A stretch of 64,000 bases of DNA from PFL42 sp963789825. Its GTDB lineage: Bacteria > Chloroflexota > Anaerolineae > Anaerolineales > E44-bin32. The position numbers were made by a program, and so were the translations under genes. The notes below the pieces were generated by a model. That model did not search any database and had not been told where the DNA came from. It was given only the letters and a program-made list of their open reading frames with translations. This document shows positions 56,324-64,000 of the stretch, piece by piece. The first letter of the stretch is position 1; each line of letters starts with the position of its first letter. Where the stretch lies: positions 1-64,000 of the forward strand of contig CAWBME010000007.1 of assembly GCA_963789825.1 (NCBI GenBank), given 5' to 3'.

Positions 56324-56929
56324 TCAGCCGCCGAACCGACCCGCCACATTTTCCCAGTTTACCACGTTCCACCAGGCGGCCACGTAGTCTGCCCGGCGAT
56401 TCTGGTAGTTCAGGTAGTAGGCATGTTCCCAGACATCGAGGGCCAGGATCGGCGTGGCGCCGTCGGTGAGCGGGCTGTCCTGATTGGCCGTCGAGACGAC
56501 CTGCAGCTTGCCGCTCTTGTCGCTCACCAGCCACGCCCAGCCGCTGCCGAAGCGGCCCATGGCAGCCTTGGCAAAGGTGTCCTTGAAGGCCGCGAAATCG
56601 CCGAAGGACGCGGCGATGGCCTTCCCCAGGGCGCCCCCCGGCTCGCCCCCCTTGCCCGGGCCCATGATCGTCCAGAACAGGCTGTGATTGGCGTGGCCGC
56701 CACCGTTGTTGCGCACCGCAGTGCGCACGGCCTCCGGCAGGCCGTTCAAACCGGCCACCAGCTCCTCGACCGGCTTCTTGAGCAGATCGGGATGAGCCTC
56801 CAGCGCAGCATTGACATTGGTGATGTATGCCTGGTGATGCTTTCCGTGATGGATCTCCATGGTTCGGGCATCGATGTGAGGCTCGAGAGCATCGAATGCG
56901 TACGGCAGGGGTGGAAGTACGTACGGCAT
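56324..56929 (-). CDS. sodA: Manganese/iron superoxide dismutase
   Basis: 201 residues with the complete metal site: H27 in IHHGKHHQAYI, the His in NHSLFW, and the Asp and His of LDVWEHAYYLNYQNRR. The GGGHANHSLFW context is typical of Mn-type enzymes, but metal use cannot be settled by sequence alone. Cytoplasmic; no signal peptide. A textbook promoter (TTGACG-18-TATAAT, 57066 to 57037 on the minus strand) and a strong AGGAGG 8 nt before the ATG suggest high expression. Followed by the dicluster ferredoxin. Confidence 0.94.
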   Translation of the reverse strand: MPYVLPPLPYAFDALEPHIDARTMEIHHGKHHQAYITNVNAALEAHPDLLKKPVEELVAGLNGLPEAVRTAVRNNGGGHANHSLFWTIMGPGKGGEPGGALGKAIAASFGDFAAFKDTFAKAAMGRFGSGWAWLVSDKSGKLQVVSTANQDSPLTDGATPILALDVWEHAYYLNYQNRRADYVAAWWNVVNWENVAGRFGG

Positions 56930-57036
56930 GACTAGTTCCTCCTATGTGGGTCCTCGGGCAGTCGGATTGACCGGTGCGGGGACTTCCGGTAGTATCGCTG
57001 GGCGAGCGCCCAGGCGAATCGGACTGAATTCGACCA

Positions 57037-57066
57037 ATTATATCCCGCCCTGGCATGGTCCGTCAA
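57037..57066 (-). promoter_or_regulatory. Sigma70 promoter of the superoxide dismutase-ferredoxin operon
   Basis: Minus strand TTGACG (57066-57061), 18-nt spacer, perfect TATAAT (57042-57037). Predicted leader of about 100 nt carrying AGGAGG 8 nt before ATG 56929. Confidence 0.7.
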
Positions 57067-57692
57067 GGGAAGGCACAAGTTCACGGCCCGGGGGACAACC
57101 AGCGATTGCCACTGCCAATGACCGTCGACGCTCACACCCACCCAGAGCATGGGGTTTCGCTCCGGGCAACCCCGCTTGCCCCTCGCCGCACTCCGAGCGT
57201 GCGAGCGGCCCTCGCCTGCTTCCCGAATATGCCTGCCGCCCGGATGGAGGTAGCGCCTCATTGGACGGCCTGGAACGGCCTGAGGCGTGATGCGCACCCT
57301 CCCATCGGGGAGCCTCTCGAGCCGGTGATCAGGGAGGGGGATTGCCCGGTGCCGTCGGCGCCCGGCGCATCCGCTCCCCCGATTCCCATCTTCTCATTCT
57401 GGATGTCGTAGCTGGACTAGGCTGCGCTGCGCCGGTTCGTCCCTCCAAGCGAGATCGCGCAATCCGCGCACGATTGGGATCCTCACGCCGCGTCACCCGG
57501 GGGGAGCCTTCGCGTGGGCAGTGTGATCTCAGCGCGTGCCTGCAATCCACGGCATGGCACTCCCCATTTGCAGCAAGGCACGTGGCTGCGGTCAGGCGGG
57601 TGGGTTGAACGGACCGCAGCGGACATGCCCGCACTTTCCGAGCTCGTGCGCTCAGCGCGCCAACCCAACCTGCAGCGACAAGAGGCTGCAGG
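57067..57692. other. Non-coding or unassigned stretch
   Basis: About 625 bp between the divergent sod promoter and the EamA-type transporter. Short open frames on both strands show no domain. Nothing recognisable is seen. Confidence 0.45.
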
Positions 57693-58690
57693 GTGACAGC
57701 GCAGGAATCCTCGGCTGCGTCTCCGGCTGCCCCCAGCCTGGGCAGGGTCTATGCGGCGTTGGCCGTGGCGGTGGGTTCGGCCTCCTTCGCCTCGATCCTC
57801 ATCCGCTGGGCCCAGCCGTACGCCCCGTCACTGGTCATCGCCGCTTACCGGATGTCGATCGCGGCACTGCTGCTGTGGCCGATCCTGCTGGTGCGGTCAC
57901 GGCGATATCCTGCCCGCTTCCGGACGGCGGACCTTGGGATGACGGCCCTGTCCGGCACGCTGCTGGCGTTGCACTTCGGCACGTGGATCTCCTCGCTGGC
58001 CTACACCAGCGTCGCCAGCTCAGCGGTATTGGTGGCGACGGCCCCGCTGTTCGTGGCATTGCTCTCACCGATAACGGTAGGGGAGCGCGTGCCGCCCCGC
58101 CTTTTCGGCGGGCTTGCCCTGGGGCTGATCGGGATGGTGGCAATCACCGCCAGCGGTGTCTGCGTTCTCGGCTGGCCACCCCACTGTTCATCCCCCTCCG
58201 AACTTCTTGGAAGCAAGGCGCTCCTGGGGGACCTGTTGGCCCTCGTCGGCGCCATCGCCGGCGCTGGGTACTTCCTCATCGGCCGCAGCTTGCGCCATCG
58301 CATGCCGCTCCTTCCCTACATCACCTTCACCTACTCGGTCGCCGCTATCGGCCTGGTCGATGGCTGCGGCCGCCTTTGGCCTGCCGCTGACCGGCTACCC
58401 GGCCGAGGCGTTGAGCTTGTTTGCATTGCTGGCGATCTTCCCCCAGCTGATCGCCCACTCCACGTACAATTGGGCATTGAGGCACCACGCTGCGGCGCCG
58501 GTGGCGTTGACGCTGCTCGGCGAGCCGGTCGGGGCGATCCTCCTGGCGGCGGTGCTGCTGAATGAGCGGCCGGAGCCGCTGGAGCTTGCGGGAATCACAT
58601 TGATCCTTGTCGGCATCTGGATCGGCGCCCGTGGGCCCGGCGCCTCTACGCCCGTCAGTCCGTTTGAGGCGCGACCGCGCCGCCAGGTGC
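57693..58690 (+). pseudogene. EamA/DMT-family transporter (one frame change)
   Basis: From GTG 57693: ten-helix drug/metabolite transporter pattern. The first EamA half has SFASILIRWAQPYAPSLVIAAYRM and TWISSLAYTSVASSAVLVATAPLFVALLSP, the second ALVGAIAGAGYFLIGRSL. Near 58365 the frame changes, and helices continue as ALSLFALLAIFPQLIAHSTYNWAL and LTLLGEPVGAILLAAVLLNERPEPLELAGITLILVGIW. The end is unclear because the new frame reads on through the next gene; the domain ends near 58690. Substrates of the family vary widely. Confidence 0.75.
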
Positions 58691-58708
58691 CAAGGAAGGG
58701 AGAACGAA

Positions 58709-58921
58709 ATGCAGATCCGCTGCCAACGATGCGCGAGCACGGTCAACCTGCGCAAGGAGGAGATCACCTTTGCGCTCGAGGAGCTAGAGAAGAGCGGCGG
58801 GCGGCACTACGACGTGCGCTGCTCGCGCTGCCGGCATTCCAATCGAGTTTCGCTCGACCAGCTGCAACGGGCGGCGCCGCGCCCGGCGGCTGGGGAAGGT
58901 CCTACCCAAGCGAGCGGCTGA
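58709..58921 (+). CDS. Small zinc-ribbon protein
   Basis: 70 residues from ATG 58709, preceded by AAGGGAG. Two CxxC knuckles, CQRCAS near the N-terminus and CSRCRHS near residue 35, make a zinc ribbon of the MJ0042/DUF type; between them is a Glu-rich helix (TFALEELEKSGG) and a DVR strand. Function unknown. The TGA stop overlaps the start region of the sulfurtransferase (stop 58919-58921, ATG 58923), suggesting co-translation and a shared role. Confidence 0.75.
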   Translation: MQIRCQRCASTVNLRKEEITFALEELEKSGGRHYDVRCSRCRHSNRVSLDQLQRAAPRPAAGEGPTQASG

Positions 58922-58922
58922 G

Positions 58923-59783
58923 ATGGCCGGACCCTATCAGACGCTGATCTCCGCCGAGGATCTGCAGGCGCATCTCCGCCAGCCGGATTGGGTCGTCCTC
59001 GACTGCCGCTTCGACCTGGCTTCGCCCACCCGAGTGGCGCAGGCGGTCTATCCGGCCGGGCATATTCCCGGCGCGTTCTATGCCGACCTCGAACGCGACC
59101 TCTCCGGGCCGACCACCGGCCGCAACGGCCGCCACCCTCTCCCCTCGCCCAACCTGCTCGTCGAGCGGTTCAGTGGTTGGGGGATCGCTCCGCAGAGCCA
59201 GGTAGTCGCCTATGATGACAACAGCGGCTACGCCGCCCGGGCGTGGTGGTCACTGCGCTTCATGGGTCATCAAGCTGCAGCCGTTCTCGACGGGGGCCTG
59301 CCGGCGTGGATCGCACGAGGATACGCGCTGGCCGAGGGAGCCGAGCAGCCCGCGCCCGGGGTCTTCCGGGGAGCGCCCCGCCCCGAGTTGGTGCTGCACA
59401 CGCCCAGCGTGCTGAACGTTGCCAGGCTGATAGATGCGCGCGCCCCGGAACGATTCCGGGGAGAGATCGAGCCGCTCGACCGGGTGCCCGGACACATCCC
59501 GGGGGCTCGGAACTACCCCTGGGCGACAAGCCTGGGAGACGACGGCCGGCACCTCGAGCCGGACAGGCTGCGCCGGCGACTGCTGACCGCACTCGATGGA
59601 GCCGCTCCTTCGGACGCCGCCGCCTACTGCGGATCCGGCGTGACGGCCTGCAACATCATCCTGGCGATGGAGCACGCCGGGCTGTCGGGGGTGAGGTTGT
59701 ATCCGGGATCGTGGTCGGAATGGTGCTCGGATCCGCGGCGAGCCGTCGAGATCGGGGATTCGCAAACCACGAAGGCGGACTGA
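58923..59783 (+). CDS. Sulfurtransferase (tandem rhodanese, thiosulfate/3-mercaptopyruvate type)
   Basis: 286 residues with two rhodanese domains: an inactive N-terminal one (VVLDCRFDLASPTRVAQAVY, GHIPGAFYADLERDL) and a catalytic C-terminal one with the active Cys loop CGSGVTAC. The loop CGSGVTA matches both thiosulfate and mercaptopyruvate sulfurtransferases, so the sulfur donor is not fixed by sequence. No signal peptide, so cytoplasmic. Directly coupled to the zinc-ribbon gene. Confidence 0.92.
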   Translation: MAGPYQTLISAEDLQAHLRQPDWVVLDCRFDLASPTRVAQAVYPAGHIPGAFYADLERDLSGPTTGRNGRHPLPSPNLLVERFSGWGIAPQSQVVAYDDNSGYAARAWWSLRFMGHQAAAVLDGGLPAWIARGYALAEGAEQPAPGVFRGAPRPELVLHTPSVLNVARLIDARAPERFRGEIEPLDRVPGHIPGARNYPWATSLGDDGRHLEPDRLRRRLLTALDGAAPSDAAAYCGSGVTACNIILAMEHAGLSGVRLYPGSWSEWCSDPRRAVEIGDSQTTKAD

Positions 59784-59900
59784 GCGATCCGATCCCAGGT
59801 CACGGGGGAGCATTTCGCCACTGGACATAGCCAATGCATGCATCGCCATTCGAACGCCAAGGAAGCTCAAGCACATGCCCGGCTGGGAGCCGCCCCTAGC

Positions 59901-61520
59901 ATGCGCCTGACCCACCTCGAACCGTCTCAGCGGCTCGCCCTCGGAATCGTCGCCTGCCTGGCTCTGGCTGGCGCGGCGCTCGTGGCATGGGCTACGCCCC
60001 TCGGCCCTTCGGTCGGAAGCGATTCGGTAGCCTACCTCCTGTCTGCAGAGAGCCTGCTGTCGGGCGACGGTCTTGGGATCCGGTACGCCTCGGGAGATTT
60101 CTCCCCGCTTTCCCCGCACTTCCCTCCGGCCTACTCCCTCGGCCTGGCGGTAGCCGGCATCTTCGATCGCGACCTGACGGCGGACGCGCGCTGGATCAAC
60201 GTTCTCGCCTTCGGACTGCTGGTTGCGATCGTCGGTGTAGCTCCCATCCTCCTAGCAAGGGATTCCCCGCTCGGGATCATGCTCTCGGTGGTCGCCCTGA
60301 GTTCAGCGGCGCTGCTCCGCCAATTTACCGCTGCGATGTCCGAGCCGTTGTTCATTCTCCTGGCGACCTTCGGGATGTTTCTCCTGGCTGCGAGTCTGAT
60401 CGGGGCCCGGAGAGCTACATTCTATGGGGCGGCATTCGCCCTGGCCGCGGCAGCCCTGACGCGCTACATTGGCCTGGCGTTCGTCGGCGCGGGTGGGCTG
60501 TCGGTCCTTTCCCTTGGGGAAGCTGGCTGGGGTCGCCGGTTCAGGAAGGCGTTGGCCTTTACGCTGGCAGGATGCCTTCCGCTGTTGGTGTGGCTGCTGG
60601 CCACCAACCGGGATGGAGCTCAGGGCGTGCCCAGGGTGCTGAACCCAACGCTTGCGGGGCTTTGGGTAAGCCTGACCGAGTACCGGCTGGGCGTCGTTCT
60701 CTCGAGCTGGACGCTCTCTCCCGTGTTCGGTTGGGGCTCTGGCTCGTATGATGAACGCAAGTTGCTCTTGCTTCTCGGGGCCGCGTTGTGGCTTGTCCTG
60801 CTTGCGCTCGCCTGTGTCCCTGCGAAGGGCACCTCCGGATCCTCCCCCCGCCGGCGCTCGCTGCTCGTCCTGACCATCGTCCCGGCGATCTTCGCCGCGG
60901 CCTACCTGCTGGCCCTGGCGCTGGCATTTGCCTTCTCGTTGCCCCAGCCCGACGTCAATGCGCGGATGCTATCGCCAGTAGTCCTACCGGTCTGGGTGTC
61001 TGCGATCTCCGTCTGGCTCCTGGTCGCGGAGAGACATCCGAAGGTGTCGTTCGTCCGATTCGTTCCGTGGCTGTTGGTGGCGCTCACCGCCGTCGGCTCC
61101 GTCCGTTCCGACGCGGAGTTCCTGCAGCAGATGCGCCTTGAGGGGGCAGGGTATACCTCACTATCCTGGCAGACGTCGCCCACCCTCCAGGCTGCCCGCG
61201 ACCTGCCGCACCACATCGCACTCATCAGCAACGATAGCGCAGCCTTGATGTTCTTGGCCCGACGCCCCGCCTACGATATTCCGGAATTGATCAAGCTTCA
61301 GGAGCAGGCTGATTTCCAGCGGTTCGGCGAAGACCGAGAGGATCCTATTGAGCGACTCTTTCGCGAGCAGGGCGCAGCCCTCGTCCTCTTCGACAATTCC
61401 CGCGGTCAGTTCATGGGCTTGTACGGCGAGCGGGCCGATGAGCGGCTGGCGGCACTCACCGCCGGGCTTGTCGTCTTCTTGGACACTCCGGACGGCACGA
61501 TTTACTTGTACCCTCGCTGA
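59901..61520 (+). CDS. Polytopic GT-C-like membrane glycosyltransferase
   Basis: About 539 residues with ten or more helices and a C-terminal soluble domain. The first outer loop holds GSDSVAYLLSAESLLSGDGLG and SPHFPPAYSLGLAV, the acidic loop typical of GT39/ArnT-type transferases that use lipid-linked sugars. The C-terminal part (ALISNDSAALMFLARRPAYDIP, ALVLFDNSRGQF) is the usual hydrophilic tail. I chose ATG 59901 over 59838 because the extra N-terminal residues are hydrophilic and unlike the family. Substrate unknown. Confidence 0.75.
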   Translation: MRLTHLEPSQRLALGIVACLALAGAALVAWATPLGPSVGSDSVAYLLSAESLLSGDGLGIRYASGDFSPLSPHFPPAYSLGLAVAGIFDRDLTADARWINVLAFGLLVAIVGVAPILLARDSPLGIMLSVVALSSAALLRQFTAAMSEPLFILLATFGMFLLAASLIGARRATFYGAAFALAAAALTRYIGLAFVGAGGLSVLSLGEAGWGRRFRKALAFTLAGCLPLLVWLLATNRDGAQGVPRVLNPTLAGLWVSLTEYRLGVVLSSWTLSPVFGWGSGSYDERKLLLLLGAALWLVLLALACVPAKGTSGSSPRRRSLLVLTIVPAIFAAAYLLALALAFAFSLPQPDVNARMLSPVVLPVWVSAISVWLLVAERHPKVSFVRFVPWLLVALTAVGSVRSDAEFLQQMRLEGAGYTSLSWQTSPTLQAARDLPHHIALISNDSAALMFLARRPAYDIPELIKLQEQADFQRFGEDREDPIERLFREQGAALVLFDNSRGQFMGLYGERADERLAALTAGLVVFLDTPDGTIYLYPR

Positions 61521-61581
61521 CCCGTCGCAACCGGCACTTGTACGGTCGATTGGGGCGGTGCCTTGCGGCCCGGGGACAAGG

Positions 61582-61952
61582 TCAGTGTCGCCCGGTCAAG
61601 GGGTTCAGCGAGCCGTCGTCGCCGATCGTTCTGACTGCACTGTAGGAGAGGACGACCTGGGTGCGGATTGGACCATCACCCAAGACCCAATCCGCTCTCC
61701 GACCCAGCCGAGCGGCTACTGGCGCAATGGCGGGCTCCCGCAAGTCGATCCGCCCAATCGAATCCGTCACCCGCGTGGTGGGCCGCTCCACCTGCCGGAT
61801 GCGATGCACGGGAAAGGACCCTTGCCCGCTGCCCGACGATAGACCCCCATCGGCTCAGGCGTCACCTTGTGCTTCACCCGTTGCCCCAGCTCTGCCAAGG
61901 CATCGAAGGTGCTGTGAGCTTCACCCTCCGCACTCGTAACCGAAGGGATCAT
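61582..61952 (-). pseudogene. Small unidentified gene coupled to the sugar permease (one frame change)
   Basis: ATG 61952 overlaps the permease stop (ATGA), a strong sign of a real cistron. The first frame reads MIPSVTSAEGEAHSTFDALA and VKHKVTPEPMGVYRR; near 61810 it changes to HRIRQVERPTTRVTDSIGRI, then DLREPAIAPVAARLGRRADW and a stop at 61582. Together ~124 residues. I do not recognise the family. Charged, soluble, no membrane segment. It lies 3' of the sugar ABC genes and may serve sugar catabolism by context only. Confidence 0.4.
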
Positions 61953-62950
61953 GCCTCTACTCGGGCAACGGTCTCCTTGGCTCTGCGCTGCTTCTGGTAG
62001 ACATCGAATCCGACAGCGATCAACAGCACGGCACCCTTCACCAGGTTCTGGTAGTAGTCGGGAAGCCCCGCAAGCTGCATGGCGTTGTTCAACACGCCGA
62101 CGATTAGCACCCCGACGAACAGCCCGAAGACCGTCCCTTCACCGCCGATGAAGCTCACCCCGCCCAGCAGCGCTGCCGTCAGGCAGTCGAACTCAATCCC
62201 TTGCCCCGTGGTGACCTGACCCGACATCACCCTCGAGAGCAGCAGGACGGAGGTGATCGCCGAGGCGAAGCCACAGATGGCAAATACCTGTAGCCTCATC
62301 CGGCGCACATTCACGCCAGCCAAACGGGCCGCTTCCTGGTTGCCGCCCATGGCATAGACGTACCGTCCGAAATACGTCTTAGCGAGAACGAAGCCTCCGA
62401 TGAGAAGCACGACGATCATGACCAAGATGGGCACGGGAATGGCACCGAGATAGCCCTGCCCGAGCATCTTGTAGTTGTCGGGCAGGCCGTTGATGTTCCT
62501 CCCATCGGCGACAATGTATCCCAGGCCCTTGTAGATGAGTGCGGTTCCCAGGGTGATGATCAGTGGATGAATCATGAGCTTGATGCTGAGGTAGCCATTG
62601 ATCAAACCCAGCAGCATGCCCATCAAGAGGATGATCGGGATCGCCACGAACGGACTGACCTTGAGATGGGCGAGCAGGATGGCCAGCACGACGTTGGTGA
62701 AGACGATCTGCGAGCCGATCGAAAGATCGATTGCCCCCGAGACCATCACGAACATGATCCCCACGGCGCTGATGGTGACGAATGATACCTGCCGGAGCAT
62801 CAGCCGCATGTTGTTGAAGGTCAGGAAATTGGGCGAGATGAAGGTGAAGAACAACACCAGCCCGATGAGAATCATCAGGGGTGCTTGTTTCCGCATCAGC
62901 GCGCCCAATCGCGCAGTCGACCGTGTCCACCGTGTTGGGCTCGTTGCCAT
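61949..62950 (-). CDS. Ribose/galactofuranose-type ABC sugar permease (RbsC-like)
   Basis: 333 residues, all helical membrane segments. ISAVGIMFVMVSGAIDLSIGSQIVFTNVVLA is the hallmark loop of the RbsC/BPD_transp_2 family, and GGVSFIGGEGTVFGLFVGVLIVGVLNN and LPDYYQNLVKGAVLLIAVGFDVYQK close it as in ribose permeases. It forms a dimer with the ATPase encoded just upstream. ATG 62950 has GGAGAT upstream. The sugar cannot be read from the sequence; the binding protein gene must lie outside the window. Confidence 0.9.
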   Translation of the reverse strand: MATSPTRWTRSTARLGALMRKQAPLMILIGLVLFFTFISPNFLTFNNMRLMLRQVSFVTISAVGIMFVMVSGAIDLSIGSQIVFTNVVLAILLAHLKVSPFVAIPIILLMGMLLGLINGYLSIKLMIHPLIITLGTALIYKGLGYIVADGRNINGLPDNYKMLGQGYLGAIPVPILVMIVVLLIGGFVLAKTYFGRYVYAMGGNQEAARLAGVNVRRMRLQVFAICGFASAITSVLLLSRVMSGQVTTGQGIEFDCLTAALLGGVSFIGGEGTVFGLFVGVLIVGVLNNAMQLAGLPDYYQNLVKGAVLLIAVGFDVYQKQRRAKETVARVEA

Positions 62951-62973
62951 CAGAACATCTCCGGTCTTGGTAT

Positions 62974-64000
62974 CTAGTGCGTACCTGACGCCAGATCGAG
63001 TATCAGATCTTGGTTGAATTGCTCTTTGCCTACCTCACCGACCAACCGGCCCTCAAAGAGGACCAGAATCCTGTCCGCCATGCCCAGCAGTTCCTCCATC
63101 TCGGACGAGATCATGATGATCGCCTTCCCCTGGTTGGCGAGGTCGCACATCAACTTGTAGATCTCCTGCTTGGCGCCCACGTCGATCCCACGCGTCGGCT
63201 CATCGAAGATCAGGACATCCGATTCGGCGGCCAGGGCCTTGGCAATGATGACCTTCTGCTGGTTTCCCCCACTCAAGGTCTTCACCCGCTGGAGAAGATC
63301 GGACGCCTTGATGTCCAAGCGCTCCTTGTAGCTCTGAGCGATCGTCGTCTCCGTTTCAGTATCGACAACCCCGAGCCGGGAGAGCCGCTTGACGATGGGG
63401 AAGGAGATGTTCCAGGTGATCCCGGATTCCAGGAAGAGCCCACTCCCCTTTCGGTCTTCCGGGAGAAGTCCGATCCCGTTGCGGATCGCATCGGCCGGGG
63501 AATGGATCTTGACCGCGGTGCCATTCACCCGGATCTCCCCCAATTCCATGGGCGCGGCGCCAAACAGCAGCATCGCCAGCTCGGTGCGCCCAGCGCCGAC
63601 CAGGCCGGAGAGTCCGAGAATCTCGCCTTTCCTCACCGTGAAGGAGATGTCATGCCGCGCCGTTACCCGAAAGCGCCACCGTTTCGAGAGCCACCTCCGA
63701 GGGAGCGGCCGTACGTTGGGGATAGACCTCTTTCAGTTCTCGGCCGACCATCAGGCCGATCAGCTCCTTGCGGTTCGTCTCCGCGGTGGCCAGGGTGCCG
63801 ATATACCGACCGTCCCGCATCACGGACACACGGTCGGAGATGCGGAAGACCTCCTCCAATCGGTGGGAGATGTAGATGATGGTCACGCCGCGCTGCCGGA
63901 GTTGGCGGATGATCTCGAACATGTTCTCCACTTCGGAAACCGAGAGCGGCGCGCTGGGTTCATCCATGATCAGGATCTTCACATTCTTGGAAACGGCACG
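62974..64000 (-). pseudogene. Sugar ABC transporter ATPase, RbsA/XylG type, 5' partial (one frame change)
   Basis: The gene's beginning lies beyond the window. The first nucleotide-binding domain ends with Walker B ILIMDEPSAPLS and THR-like H-loop YISHRLEEV. Near 63650 the frame changes; the second domain follows with the degenerate Walker A GLVGAGRTEL typical of RbsA, signature LSGGNQQKVI and Walker B VLIFDEPTRGID. Two tandem ATPase domains are the norm for this class. It stops 24 nt before the permease ATG. The indel lies between domains, so it is probably an assembly error. Confidence 0.85.

Overview
The window is high-GC, gene-dense bacterial DNA. Frequent TTG and GTG starts, split secD/secF, TadE/TadG-type pilus genes with very long Thr-Pro repeats, an L,D-transpeptidase, a very long TPR protein with Trp-Leu motifs, and no outer-membrane or plasmid/phage genes suggest a Chloroflexota (Anaerolineae-like) chromosome. 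That placement is an inference from gene content; no rRNA or marker phylogeny is available here.

Layout. 1-4.9 kb: an envelope glycan cluster on the + strand (GT87-like transferase, sulfatase-like phosphatase-superfamily membrane protein, two PIG-V-like membrane proteins), almost every gene broken by frame changes. 5.1-13.6 kb: histone-deacetylase-family enzyme, the giant TPR/WL-motif protein, ndk, then a minus-strand operon thpR - LOG-like - rsfS, and a Tat-exported L,D-transpeptidase. 14-21.9 kb: a degenerate sensor/double-receiver protein, SpoIIE-type phosphatase, P-loop protein, secD-secF, a lipoprotein and a receiver protein. 22-28.5 kb: a giant cadherin-like surface protein and a small paralogue of its N-terminus. 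28.8-33.3 kb: a signalling operon (REC-GGDEF, sensor kinase, REC-PAS-pseudokinase). 33.6-44.6 kb: surface/pilus region with two TadE-like Thr-Pro repeat proteins sharing a C-terminal EACFDC, a TadG-like VWA protein, TadE, prepilin peptidase, and an embedded kinase/OmpR-type regulator pair. 44.6-64 kb: membrane protein, plsY, JAMM protease, a TrmB-regulated ABC exporter operon with a tandem-fused permease, VIT1-like transporter, aspartase-like lyase, ferredoxin, Mn/Fe superoxide dismutase, EamA transporter, zinc ribbon, sulfurtransferase, GT-C-like membrane protein and the 3' part of an RbsAC-type sugar ABC operon cut by the window end.

Three window-wide patterns stand out. (1) A ~245-bp interspersed repeat with inverted termini occurs four times, two copies supplying the stop codon of a gene. 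(2) At least five genes have a sigma70-like -10 box exactly 6 nt before the start codon, which predicts leaderless mRNAs. (3) Single-base frame changes are dense at 1-5, 20-27, 35-36 and 39-43 kb but absent at 46-57 kb; most look like assembly indels rather than decay, because conserved motifs continue in the new frame.
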